This document shows positions 26,860 to 34,784 of a stretch of 64,000 nucleotides of DNA, one piece after another. This DNA is from Arthrobacter sp. FW306-07-I (lineage in GTDB: Bacteria; Actinomycetota; Actinomycetes; Actinomycetales; Micrococcaceae), in NCBI RefSeq assembly GCF_021800405.1, contig NZ_CP084550.1, positions 3,658,001 through 3,722,000 of the forward strand, read 5' to 3'. Position 1 is the first letter of the stretch. Each line of letters starts with the position of its first letter. A program made the translations under genes and the position numbers. The notes below the pieces were generated by a model. It searched no databases and had not been told where the DNA came from. It was given only the letters and a program-made list of their open reading frames with translations.

Positions 26860-29628
26860 GTGGCTGCAGGAGAAGAGACCTCCCATATCCTCAGCGGGTT
26901 GACTAACCAGCTGCCTGATCGTGATCCGGAAGAGACTGCCGAGTGGGTTGAGTCCCTGGATGCGTTGATCAGGGAACAGGGTACCGAGCGTGCCCAATAC
27001 ATCATGCGGAGCCTGCTGCAGCGCGCGGGCGCGCAGAGCGTGGGTGTGCCGATGGTGACCACCACCGATTACGTGAACACGATCCCGGTGGACCAGGAAG
27101 CAGAGTTCCCGGGCAACGAGGAGTACGAACGCCGCTACCGGGCCTACATGCGGTGGAACGCCGCGGTCATGGTGCACCGGGCGCAGCGGCCCGATATCGG
27201 CGTCGGCGGGCACATCTCCACCTACGCCGGCGCGGCGACCCTGTACGAGGTCGGGTTCAACCACTTCTTCCGCGGCAAGGATCACCCCGGCGGCGGGGAC
27301 CAGGTCTTCTTCCAGGGCCACGCCTCCCCCGGCATGTACGCCCGGGCATTCATGGAAGGCCGGCTCTCCGAGGAAGACATGGACGGGTTCCGGCAGGAAA
27401 AGTCCCGCCAGGGCCACGCCCTGTCCTCCTACCCGCACCCGCGCCTGATGCCGCACTTCTGGGAATTCCCCACCGTGTCCATGGGCATCGGGCCGATGAA
27501 CGCGATCTACCAGGCCCAGAACAACCGCTACCTGCACAACCGCGGCCTGAAAGACACCTCCGACCAGCAGGTCTGGGCGTTCCTGGGCGACGGGGAAATG
27601 GACGAGCCCGAGTCCCGCGGCCTGCTCCAGCTCGCCGCGAACGAGAACCTGGACAACCTGAACTTCGTGATCAACTGCAACCTCCAGCGCCTGGACGGGC
27701 CGGTCCGGGGCAACGGCAAGATCATGCAGGAACTCGAAGCGTTCTTCCGCGGCGCGGGCTGGAACGTGATCAAGGTCGTCTGGGGCCGGGAATGGGATGA
27801 CCTGCTCACCCGCGACACCGACGGCTCCCTGGTGAAGATCATGAACGAAACCGTCGACGGGGACTACCAGACCTACAAGGCCGAATCCGGCGGGTTCGTC
27901 CGCGAACACTTCTTCGGCAAAACCCCGCAAACCAAAGACCTCGTCGCGGACCTGACCGATGACCAGATCTGGAACCTCAAACGCGGCGGCCACGACTACC
28001 GCAAGGTCTACGCCGCCTACAAGGCCGCCACCGAATTCAAGGGCAAACCCACCGTCATCCTCGCCCACACCGTCAAGGGCTACGGCCTCGGCCCCCACTT
28101 CGAAGGCCGCAACGCCACCCACCAGATGAAAAAACTCACCATCGGGGATCTCAAGGAGTTCAGGGACTACCTGCGCATTCCCATCTCGGATGAGCAGCTC
28201 GACGCCGATCCGTACCGGCCTCCCTACTACCACCCCGGATTCGATGCACCCGAAATTGCCTATCTCCTCGAACGAAGGAGGGCACTGGGCGGCTCCGTTC
28301 CTGAGCGCCGCGGCGGACACCAGCCCGTGGAACTGCCGGATGCGAAGTCTTATGAGGTGGCCAAACGCGGTTCGGGCAAGCAAATGGCGGCCACCACGAT
28401 GTCATTCGTGCGCCTGCTGAAGGATTTGCTCAGGGACAAGAAATTCGGGAACCGGATTGTGCCCATCGTGCCGGATGAGTCCCGCACCTTCGGCATGGAC
28501 GCGTTCTTCCCCACGGCGAAGATCTACAACCCCAAGGGCCAGAATTACTTGTCGGTGGACCGTGACCTGGTCCTGGCGTACAAGGAGTCCCCCGCGGGCC
28601 AGCTGATCCACCCCGGCATCAACGAAGCCGGCGCCGTGGCAGCGTTCACCGCCGCCGGAACCTCCTACGCCACCCACGGCATCCCCCTGGTCCCGGTCTA
28701 CGTGTTCTACTCCATGTTCGGCTTCCAACGCACCGGCGACGCCTTCTGGGCAGCAGCGGACCAAATGACCCGCGGCTTCATCATCGGCGCCACCGCAGGA
28801 CGGACCACCCTCACCGGCGAAGGCCTCCAGCACGCCGACGGCCACTCCCCCCTGCTGGCCTCCACCAACCCCGCCGTACTCACCTACGACCCCGCCTACG
28901 GCTACGAAATCGGACACATCGTCCGCTCCGGCCTGGAACGGATGTACGGGGCAGAGTCCGAAGGACACGACGGCGACAAGAACGTCATGTACTACCTCAC
29001 CGTGTACAACGAACCCATCATCCAGCCCGCAGAACCGGAGAACCTCGACGTCGAAGGCGTCATCAAGGGCATCTACCTGCTCGCCCCGGCAAAGGCCGCA
29101 GGACTGAACGAAAGCAGTCCCCGCACCCAGATCCTCGCCTCCGGCGTCTCCGTACCCTGGGCCCTCGAAGCCCAGCGCGTGCTGGCCGATGACTGGAACG
29201 TCTCCGCCGACGTGTGGTCCGTGACTTCCTGGAACGAACTGCGCCGCGACGGCCTCGCCGCCGAAGAAGAAGCCTTCCTCAACCCCGGCCAGCCCGCCCG
29301 CGTCCCCTTCGTCGCCCAGCAACTCGAAGGAGCCACCGGCCCCATCGTCGCCGTGTCCGACTACATGAAGGCAGTCCCGGACCAGATCCGGCAGTTCGTC
29401 CCCAACGAATTCGCCACCCTCGGCGCCGACGGCTTCGGCTTCTCCGACACCCGCGCAGCAGCCCGCCGCTACTTCAAGAACGACACCCACTCCATCGTGG
29501 TGAAAGTGCTGCAAATGCTGGCGGCGAGGGGCGAAGTTGAGGAGGATGCGCCGTCATACGCCATTGACCGGTACAAGCTCCTGGACGTCAACGCCGGCAC
29601 CACGGGCGGGGCGGGCGGCGACGCCTGA
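26860..29628 (+). CDS. aceE: pyruvate dehydrogenase E1 component, homodimeric type
   Basis: 922 residues, full length for the homodimeric E1 of Actinobacteria. It decarboxylates pyruvate with thiamine diphosphate and acetylates the lipoyl group of E2. The ThDP motif begins [13 protein letters not shown] and ends [10 protein letters not shown] about 30 residues on. The start is a GTG at 26860 behind GAGG. No E2 or E3 gene is adjacent. A dyad similar to those of the purine genes lies just upstream, so this gene may supply acetyl-CoA for malate synthase during glyoxylate use. A good terminator follows. Confidence 0.96.
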   Translation: MAAGEETSHILSGLTNQLPDRDPEETAEWVESLDALIREQGTERAQYIMRSLLQRAGAQSVGVPMVTTTDYVNTIPVDQEAEFPGNEEYERRYRAYMRWNAAVMVHRAQRPDIGVGGHISTYAGAATLYEVGFNHFFRGKDHPGGGDQVFFQGHASPGMYARAFMEGRLSEEDMDGFRQEKSRQGHALSSYPHPRLMPHFWEFPTVSMGIGPMNAIYQAQNNRYLHNRGLKDTSDQQVWAFLGDGEMDEPESRGLLQLAANENLDNLNFVINCNLQRLDGPVRGNGKIMQELEAFFRGAGWNVIKVVWGREWDDLLTRDTDGSLVKIMNETVDGDYQTYKAESGGFVREHFFGKTPQTKDLVADLTDDQIWNLKRGGHDYRKVYAAYKAATEFKGKPTVILAHTVKGYGLGPHFEGRNATHQMKKLTIGDLKEFRDYLRIPISDEQLDADPYRPPYYHPGFDAPEIAYLLERRRALGGSVPERRGGHQPVELPDAKSYEVAKRGSGKQMAATTMSFVRLLKDLLRDKKFGNRIVPIVPDESRTFGMDAFFPTAKIYNPKGQNYLSVDRDLVLAYKESPAGQLIHPGINEAGAVAAFTAAGTSYATHGIPLVPVYVFYSMFGFQRTGDAFWAAADQMTRGFIIGATAGRTTLTGEGLQHADGHSPLLASTNPAVLTYDPAYGYEIGHIVRSGLERMYGAESEGHDGDKNVMYYLTVYNEPIIQPAEPENLDVEGVIKGIYLLAPAKAAGLNESSPRTQILASGVSVPWALEAQRVLADDWNVSADVWSVTSWNELRRDGLAAEEEAFLNPGQPARVPFVAQQLEGATGPIVAVSDYMKAVPDQIRQFVPNEFATLGADGFGFSDTRAAARRYFKNDTHSIVVKVLQMLAARGEVEEDAPSYAIDRYKLLDVNAGTTGGAGGDA

Positions 29629-29642
29629 GAAGCACCGCCAGG

Positions 29643-29686
29643 AGCAGTCGGGACAGTCTCCGTGGGAGGCTGCCCCGACTGCTTTG
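29643..29686 (+). terminator. terminator of aceE
   Basis: Perfect 10-bp outer stem AGCAGTCGGG / CCCGACTGCT (29643-29652 and 29674-29683) with an inner CTCC/GGAG pairing. Only three T follow, so it is a moderate terminator. Confidence 0.65.
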
Positions 29687-29706
29687 GCATTGGCTAGGGT
29701 GCAGCT

Positions 29707-30492
29707 ATGAGGAACGCGGAGCATCTGAGGGTCCCGGCCAGGCCTGTCACGGGAGTACTCCTGGCGGCCGGGGCCGGGACGCGTCTGGGTCTGGGACCGA
29801 AAGCCCTGCTGCCCTACCGGGGCCGGCCGCTGGTGGAGTCCGTCGGCAATGCACTGCTTGAGGGCGGCTGCCGGGAAGTAGTGGTGGTCCTCGGCGCAGG
29901 AGCGTCTGAAGTTCAGGCAGCTGCCAGCCTCGACCGCTTCCGCGTGGTGGACAACGCGGACTGGCAGACGGGCATGGGCAGCTCATTCCTGCTCGGGAAC
30001 CACGCCGCGAACCCCGGAAGCCACCTGTTGATAGCCCTTGTGGACCAGCCCGGACTGACCCCGGAGACTGTCCGGCGGCTGTTAGCCGCCCATCGTCCGG
30101 GGCGTGTCACGGCGGCGGCCTACCGCCGCGCGCCGTCCGACGGCGGGCTGCCGGATACCCGAAGCCACGCGGGCGACGCTGGCCGCGGAGACTGTGTTGA
30201 GCCAAAGGAGACCGCAGGAGGGAACGAAAACACACAGCAGGAGAACAGGTCACGACAGCCAGGATTCGGCCGCCACGGAAACAACCGCGGGCAAGCGGGC
30301 CAACTTCACCGCGGGCACCCCCTGCTCATCGACGCCTCGCTGCGCGAGGCAGTGTGCGCAACGGTAACGGGTGACGCCGGCGCGCGCGGCTTCCTGCGTT
30401 CCCATCCTGACCTTGTGGACGAGGTGGACTGCAGCGACCAGTCCAGCGGCGAGGACGTGGATACGCCGGACCAGCTGGGCCTTCTTCAGTAG
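29707..30492 (+). CDS. MobA-like nucleotidyltransferase (molybdenum cofactor cytidylyl/guanylyltransferase) with internal insertion
   Basis: 261 residues; relatives have about 190-200. The nucleotide-binding loop GVLLAAGAGTRLGLGPKALL is at 16-35, the metal-binding VDQPG at 112-116, and RGHPLLID with TGDAGARGFL at the C-terminus. Residues 141-201 form an extra hydrophilic segment (GGNENTQQENRSRQ and similar) placed exactly between AAYRR and RGHPLL, which are normally nearly adjacent. It probably loads the Mo-pterin of xanthine dehydrogenase 5 kb downstream with CMP. The insertion may impair or modify the active site. Confidence 0.82.
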   Translation: MRNAEHLRVPARPVTGVLLAAGAGTRLGLGPKALLPYRGRPLVESVGNALLEGGCREVVVVLGAGASEVQAAASLDRFRVVDNADWQTGMGSSFLLGNHAANPGSHLLIALVDQPGLTPETVRRLLAAHRPGRVTAAAYRRAPSDGGLPDTRSHAGDAGRGDCVEPKETAGGNENTQQENRSRQPGFGRHGNNRGQAGQLHRGHPLLIDASLREAVCATVTGDAGARGFLRSHPDLVDEVDCSDQSSGEDVDTPDQLGLLQ

Positions 30493-30590
30493 CAGTCGAG
30501 CTCCACAGGCACCGGTCCACCACTAGCAGGCGACCCCAACAGCACGCAAAGACGGTCAGGCGTGGGCAGGGCAGCATTACCCTGGCTGCG

Positions 30591-32177
30591 TCAGGCGGAT
30601 GGAGCGTGCAGGACCCACTGCAGCCAATCTTCTGCCGGGGATATCCCGAGCTGCACGAGATCAGAAAGCGCGCCAGGCGGTCCCTCCCCCGGTACCTGGT
30701 CCGCGTTGTGAAGAACAGGCCAACGGGTGGGTTCCCAGTCCTGGTGTTCGCTTGGGTAGTGCCTGCCAGCGGGTGAGATCCAGCCGGGTGGTTCGTTTTT
30801 GGTGGCCCGCGTGGGTTTCCATCCGGTGCTGTGTCGGAGTTTGTGGTGGTTCGGGCAGGGTTGTGCCAGGTTGGAGATCCCGGTGGTGCCACCGTTGGCC
30901 CAGGCGAGGATGTGGTCGGCGTCGTTGTCCAGGGAGTTGTTGCTGCAGCCCGGGAACGGGCACTTTCCGTCCCGCATCCTCAGCCAGGCCCGCATCGCCC
31001 CGGTCACCCGGTAACTTGTCCGGCCGATCTCCAGCGGCGCCCCGTCCCGCGGATCCACCAACACCCGGTAAAACGACCCGGCGCCGTTCGCGACCAGGTC
31101 CCGGGCCATCGAGGGCGGGATCGGCCCGTACCCGTCGAGCATCGCCGGTTCATCGGCCAACCCCATCAGGGAGAACACCGGAACCGTGACCAGAACCTGG
31201 GCCCGGATCGGCGAAGAGATGTCTTCCCGTCCATCCCTGCCATTGACACCGGCGCTGTCACGGGCACCGGTATCGCCGTCACCACCATCAGCTTCGTCAA
31301 TCGCATCCGTGACACTGGCGCCACGGCCGCTACTGGTCCTATTGCTGCTGCTGCTGCTGCTGCCGCTGCCGCTGCCGAGGATCGCATCAGCGAACTTGTC
31401 AGCCCGCAACTGGGACATGGTCCGGGACTCCTCCGGCCTCTGCAGTGACCGGGCGACCGCGGTGAGCCGGTTCCACCCGGCCAACGCCTGCTCCGCCGGC
31501 AAACACGCGGACAGCCACGCCATCCCGTCCTGGTCCGGCCGGAACTCAACCCGCCGATCCGCCACCCCCTTGGCATGGCGCACTTCGATGCTCTCGGCGT
31601 GGTGGCGTTCCCGCCAGGTCCGGGCCTTTACCCTGAACCGATGCGCCGGCATCTCCCCGGCAGGGCACCCCCGAGCAGCATCCGGGGCGTCCGGGTCAAG
31701 GAAATGAGCTTCCAACGCCGCCGCCCCCGCGGCACCCAGGCTCGCGGCCTCATCAGCCATCACTACCGCATGACTCCAGGACAACGTCCCCGCCTGCAGC
31801 CCCGCAAGGGTCCGTGGCAACGAGGAAACAACGGCGTGCGAAGTCGCCAGGAACGAGGACGCCGCCCGCGGCCCCAGCGCCAGCACGCACCCGACCTCCG
31901 CCGCGACCGCCATCTCCTGCGCCTGCACCGGCACATCCGGACCGGCAACAGCACTGGCGCTCTCCGCGTACATCACCGCAGCCTTCGCCTTCAACCCGGC
32001 AATCCCTGCTTCAACCTCACGGGCACCGGCAAGAATGTCCAAGCAACCATCCGCCAGGCCGGCCAACGGATCAGCCACCGAAAACGACTCCGAACCGCAC
32101 CAATCCACCTCGGCATTCAGCACAGCAAGGGCAGCCCGGATGTCTGCGTAAGCCTTGACCACCGCCGCCCTTCCCAT
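30591..32177 (-). CDS. DUF222/HNH endonuclease-domain protein (13E12-type)
   Basis: 528 residues. An N-terminal DUF222 region (about 20-330) is followed by an HNH domain: CPFPGC, DADHILAWANGG and NHHKLRH, with the two Cys and three His that form the metal site. This is the 13E12 repeat family, abundant in Actinobacteria and often on islands; function unproven. Residues around 270-283 are a Gly/Ser run (SGSGSGSSSSSSNR) encoded by tandem AGC triplets on the minus strand. The N-terminus is set by the ATG at 32177; the ribosome site is weak. No partner gene is evident. Confidence 0.88.
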   Translation of the reverse strand: MGRAAVVKAYADIRAALAVLNAEVDWCGSESFSVADPLAGLADGCLDILAGAREVEAGIAGLKAKAAVMYAESASAVAGPDVPVQAQEMAVAAEVGCVLALGPRAASSFLATSHAVVSSLPRTLAGLQAGTLSWSHAVVMADEAASLGAAGAAALEAHFLDPDAPDAARGCPAGEMPAHRFRVKARTWRERHHAESIEVRHAKGVADRRVEFRPDQDGMAWLSACLPAEQALAGWNRLTAVARSLQRPEESRTMSQLRADKFADAILGSGSGSSSSSSNRTSSGRGASVTDAIDEADGGDGDTGARDSAGVNGRDGREDISSPIRAQVLVTVPVFSLMGLADEPAMLDGYGPIPPSMARDLVANGAGSFYRVLVDPRDGAPLEIGRTSYRVTGAMRAWLRMRDGKCPFPGCSNNSLDNDADHILAWANGGTTGISNLAQPCPNHHKLRHSTGWKPTRATKNEPPGWISPAGRHYPSEHQDWEPTRWPVLHNADQVPGEGPPGALSDLVQLGISPAEDWLQWVLHAPSA

Positions 32178-32227
32178 GAACCAATCATGACAAAGGGGTA
32201 CGACATTCTGGCTGTGAAGTGTTCAGC

Positions 32228-32878
32228 TCAGGCCTGCATCCCACTTTCCAGCAACTGCTCCAGCCCGCTCTTGAAACCCGCCCTGCCGCCATGCGCCGGA
32301 TGCCGAATCTTGGGAACGGCCAAGCCGCTGCGTTGGAGGCTGTGCTGGGCCACATTGCCCACCGCCACGATGGAGGTAGTACCGAACAGTTCCGCCAATT
32401 CCTGCCAGAAAGGAGTCCCCAGCTTTGTCTCCGAAGGCTTGGGCGTGCGGTTGGACAAAGGCTTTCCTGGCTGGTGCGTGTGCCAGGGGAAGGCACTCCA
32501 CAGCAGTGGCAGAGCCCCCACCTCTTCCAGCACCTGCCACAGCACCGTTGCCGTTGGCTCGGCAGCCACCCCTGCAGCTTCGGGCGGCAGCACGTACCCC
32601 TTGCCGGGGCCGAAAAGCCCGAAGCTGTTGGTGGGGCCTCCGAGGATAACCCGGTTGGTGAATGGCACGCCGGTGATCCGCATGCCCCGGAAACCGGGTG
32701 CCTCCCCTACCAGCAGCACCTTGGGCTGCCGGTCCAGCATCTCCTGCAGGTAGAGCTCCAGGTTGCGCCTGCGCAGCGCGTTCTCCGGGACTTCATGATT
32801 GAAGAAGTTAGTGCACGCCGGTCCGAGCTCCACGGCCGCAAGCCGCTGAACGAACGCAGAGATGCCGGGGGCCGTCAT
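32228..32878 (-). CDS. uracil-DNA glycosylase superfamily protein
   Basis: 216 residues. Motif 1 is VGEAPGFRGMRITGVPFT and motif 2 is IRHPAHGG, the layout of UDG-fold proteins outside family 1; no iron-sulfur Cys cluster as in family 4 is seen. It may excise uracil or another damaged base, but some members of this clade are uncharacterised. Its ATG overlaps the stop of the HEAT-repeat gene by four bases (ATGA), indicating coupling. Confidence 0.82.
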   Translation of the reverse strand: MTAPGISAFVQRLAAVELGPACTNFFNHEVPENALRRRNLELYLQEMLDRQPKVLLVGEAPGFRGMRITGVPFTNRVILGGPTNSFGLFGPGKGYVLPPEAAGVAAEPTATVLWQVLEEVGALPLLWSAFPWHTHQPGKPLSNRTPKPSETKLGTPFWQELAELFGTTSIVAVGNVAQHSLQRSGLAVPKIRHPAHGGRAGFKSGLEQLLESGMQA

Positions 32879-33615
32879 TCGGCGGACTTTTCGAGGACGG
32901 CAGCCAAACGCTCTGCTGCCGACGGATCGGCCCTGTGAAGGCGCGCTTTTCGAAGGTTCTCGCGTACGATCCAGCGCACGTCACGGTCCTGGCTGCGAGC
33001 CCACTTGGCGAGGTGTCCGAACCCAGTGACCGGTGCCGCGGCAACGGCAACGCTCCAGCAGTATCCAAGCCCCTGGCGCAGCACGCGGAATTGCTCCGAC
33101 CGGCGGGATGCAGAATCCGTTCCTTCCACCACACTGGTTATCCTGTCGAGGATCTCAACCGCTTTAGTGGCATCCTCCGGAGCACCCAGCAGCCGCGGTT
33201 CACAAATCCCGGCCGCAACGGCACGCTGCACGAGAGGCCCGTCGTCCGCCCACCGTTCCACCACGGCCCACAAGGCGGGCATGTCCGCATCCCCCAGGCG
33301 CTGCAGGGCCATGGCTACCCCCTCGCGGACCCGCCAGCGGTCGTCTTCCGCCAGCGCCCGCAGGGTAGCGGCAGCATCAGAATCGCCCTCCACAAGCAGC
33401 CGGCCAAGACCAATAGCGCCGCACAGGGCAAGGTACTCGTCGGGGCTCCCGGCGCACAGCCGGACCAGGTCCGGCTCCGCTACATCGGCAAACGCCACCG
33501 CCAGTTCCAGGTTGCCCCGGGGCCCAGGAAGCCCGGACTCAGCGGTCAGGTAGGCGGTCCACTCCCCGGGCGGAAGCAATTCCAGCACCGCCCGGTAATC
33601 CGACCGTTTGCCCAT
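32875..33615 (-). CDS. HEAT-repeat protein
   Basis: 246 residues composed of helical repeats, for example LRALAEDDRWRVREGVAMALQRLGD and WARSQDRDVRWIVRENLRKAR, typical of HEAT repeats. No catalytic motif is visible. Relatives include the AlkD-like DNA glycosylases, and the coupling to an UDG-type gene is suggestive, but this protein is not assignable to AlkD from sequence alone. The gene is first in a two-gene operon. Confidence 0.8.
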   Translation of the reverse strand: MGKRSDYRAVLELLPPGEWTAYLTAESGLPGPRGNLELAVAFADVAEPDLVRLCAGSPDEYLALCGAIGLGRLLVEGDSDAAATLRALAEDDRWRVREGVAMALQRLGDADMPALWAVVERWADDGPLVQRAVAAGICEPRLLGAPEDATKAVEILDRITSVVEGTDSASRRSEQFRVLRQGLGYCWSVAVAAAPVTGFGHLAKWARSQDRDVRWIVRENLRKARLHRADPSAAERLAAVLEKSAE

Positions 33616-33717
33616 CGCTGAACTCCTTGCCGCCGGCGTGCCACCGAGCCGAGTGGGTAAGAAAGCCGCCCGGGGTCCCCGTGGCGAGCGAAGTGGGGCT
33701 TGGGCAGGCGGCGAACG

Positions 33718-34698
33718 CTACCAGCGCGGGTGGATGGACTCGCGGAAGTAGTGGTCGTAGATCCAGCGGACCCCGTCGTCGAACTCCTTGCCCACGCTGA
33801 CCGTGGCCGCGGCGGCATTGGCCCGTGCCTGATCCACGTTGCGGGCGCCGGGGATGACGGTAGTGACGCCGTCCTGGGCAGCAATCCAGGCGATGGCCGC
33901 CTGCGCCGTTGTAGCGCCGGAAGGGACCAGCTGCTCGAACTCCTTCACGGCTTTCAGGCCCAGCTCGTAGTCCACGCCGGAGAAGGTCTCCCCAACGTCG
34001 AAGGCATCGCCCTGGCGGTTGTAGTTGCGGTGATCGTTCTCCGCGAAGGTGGTGTCCTTGGTGTACTTGCCGGAGAGCAGACCGGATGCCAGCGGCACAC
34101 GGGCGATGATGCCCACCCCTGCAGCCTTGGCGGCGGGCAGCACCTCGTCCAGCGGCTTGAGGCGGAAGGCGTTGAGGATGATCTGGACAGAGGCCGTTCC
34201 TTCATGCCGGATGGCTTCGAGGGCCTCGTCCGTCCGTTCCACACTGACGCCATAGTTGCGGATGGCACCTTCCGCCACCAGGGTGTCGAGGGCGTCGTAG
34301 ACCTCGTTGTTGCTGTAGACCGGGGTGGGCGGGCAGTGCAGCTGGACCAGGTCCAGGGTGTCCATGCCCAGGTTCTTCCGTGACCGGTCCACCCACTGGC
34401 GGAAGTTGGCCAGCGTGTAGTTCTCCGGCCGCTGCTCCACCCGCCGGCCCATCTTGGTGGCAACCGTGACGCCGGAGCCCGGGTTGTCCGCCAGGAACTT
34501 CCCGATGGCCTGCTCACTCTTGCCGTCACCATAGACGTCCGCGGTGTCGAAGAGGGTAACTCCGGCCTCCACCGAGGCTGCGAGGATGGCCTGCGCCTGT
34601 GCCGGATCCACGTTTCCCCAGTCCGCACCGAGCTGCCAGGTACCCAGCCCCACGATGGAGACGTTCCGTCCGGTCTTGCCTAAAATCCGCTGTTCCAT
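33718..34698 (-). CDS. aldo/keto reductase
   Basis: 326 residues, AKR (beta/alpha)8 fold. The catalytic tetrad is visible: Asp51 and Tyr56 in FDTADVYGDG, Lys82 in VATKMGRR, His121 in VQLHCPP. Cofactor binding is by PGARNVDQARANAAAA near the C-terminus. The substrate is unknown. It lies between the HEAT protein and xanthine dehydrogenase genes on the same strand, but a long hairpin at 34717-34754 separates it from xdhA. Confidence 0.94.
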   Translation of the reverse strand: MEQRILGKTGRNVSIVGLGTWQLGADWGNVDPAQAQAILAASVEAGVTLFDTADVYGDGKSEQAIGKFLADNPGSGVTVATKMGRRVEQRPENYTLANFRQWVDRSRKNLGMDTLDLVQLHCPPTPVYSNNEVYDALDTLVAEGAIRNYGVSVERTDEALEAIRHEGTASVQIILNAFRLKPLDEVLPAAKAAGVGIIARVPLASGLLSGKYTKDTTFAENDHRNYNRQGDAFDVGETFSGVDYELGLKAVKEFEQLVPSGATTAQAAIAWIAAQDGVTTVIPGARNVDQARANAAAATVSVGKEFDDGVRWIYDHYFRESIHPRW

Positions 34699-34716
34699 CC
34701 CCCGACTATATGCAAC

Positions 34717-34754
34717 GATGCAACCCCGGGTCAGATCCGACCCCGGGTTGCATC
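34717..34754. repeat. perfect 16-bp inverted repeat hairpin
   Basis: Two perfect complementary 16-base arms (34717-34732 and 34739-34754), each built on CAACCCCGGGTC, with a six-base loop AGATCC. No T-run follows on either strand. It lies 31 bases after the xdhA stop and 19 bases before the aldo/keto reductase start. Terminator or dispersed palindrome. Confidence 0.8.
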
Positions 34755-34784
34755 CGCGCCAGCGGAAGTATGACCCCGGCTGGC

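Noticed and set aside
26809..28383. 524-codon minus-strand frame opposite aceE
   Set aside because: Antisense shadow; aceE has clear family motifs in the other direction.
31575..32753. 392-codon plus-strand frame over the DUF222/HNH and UDG-like genes
   Set aside because: Runs opposite two genes with good family motifs; no ribosome site, no domain.
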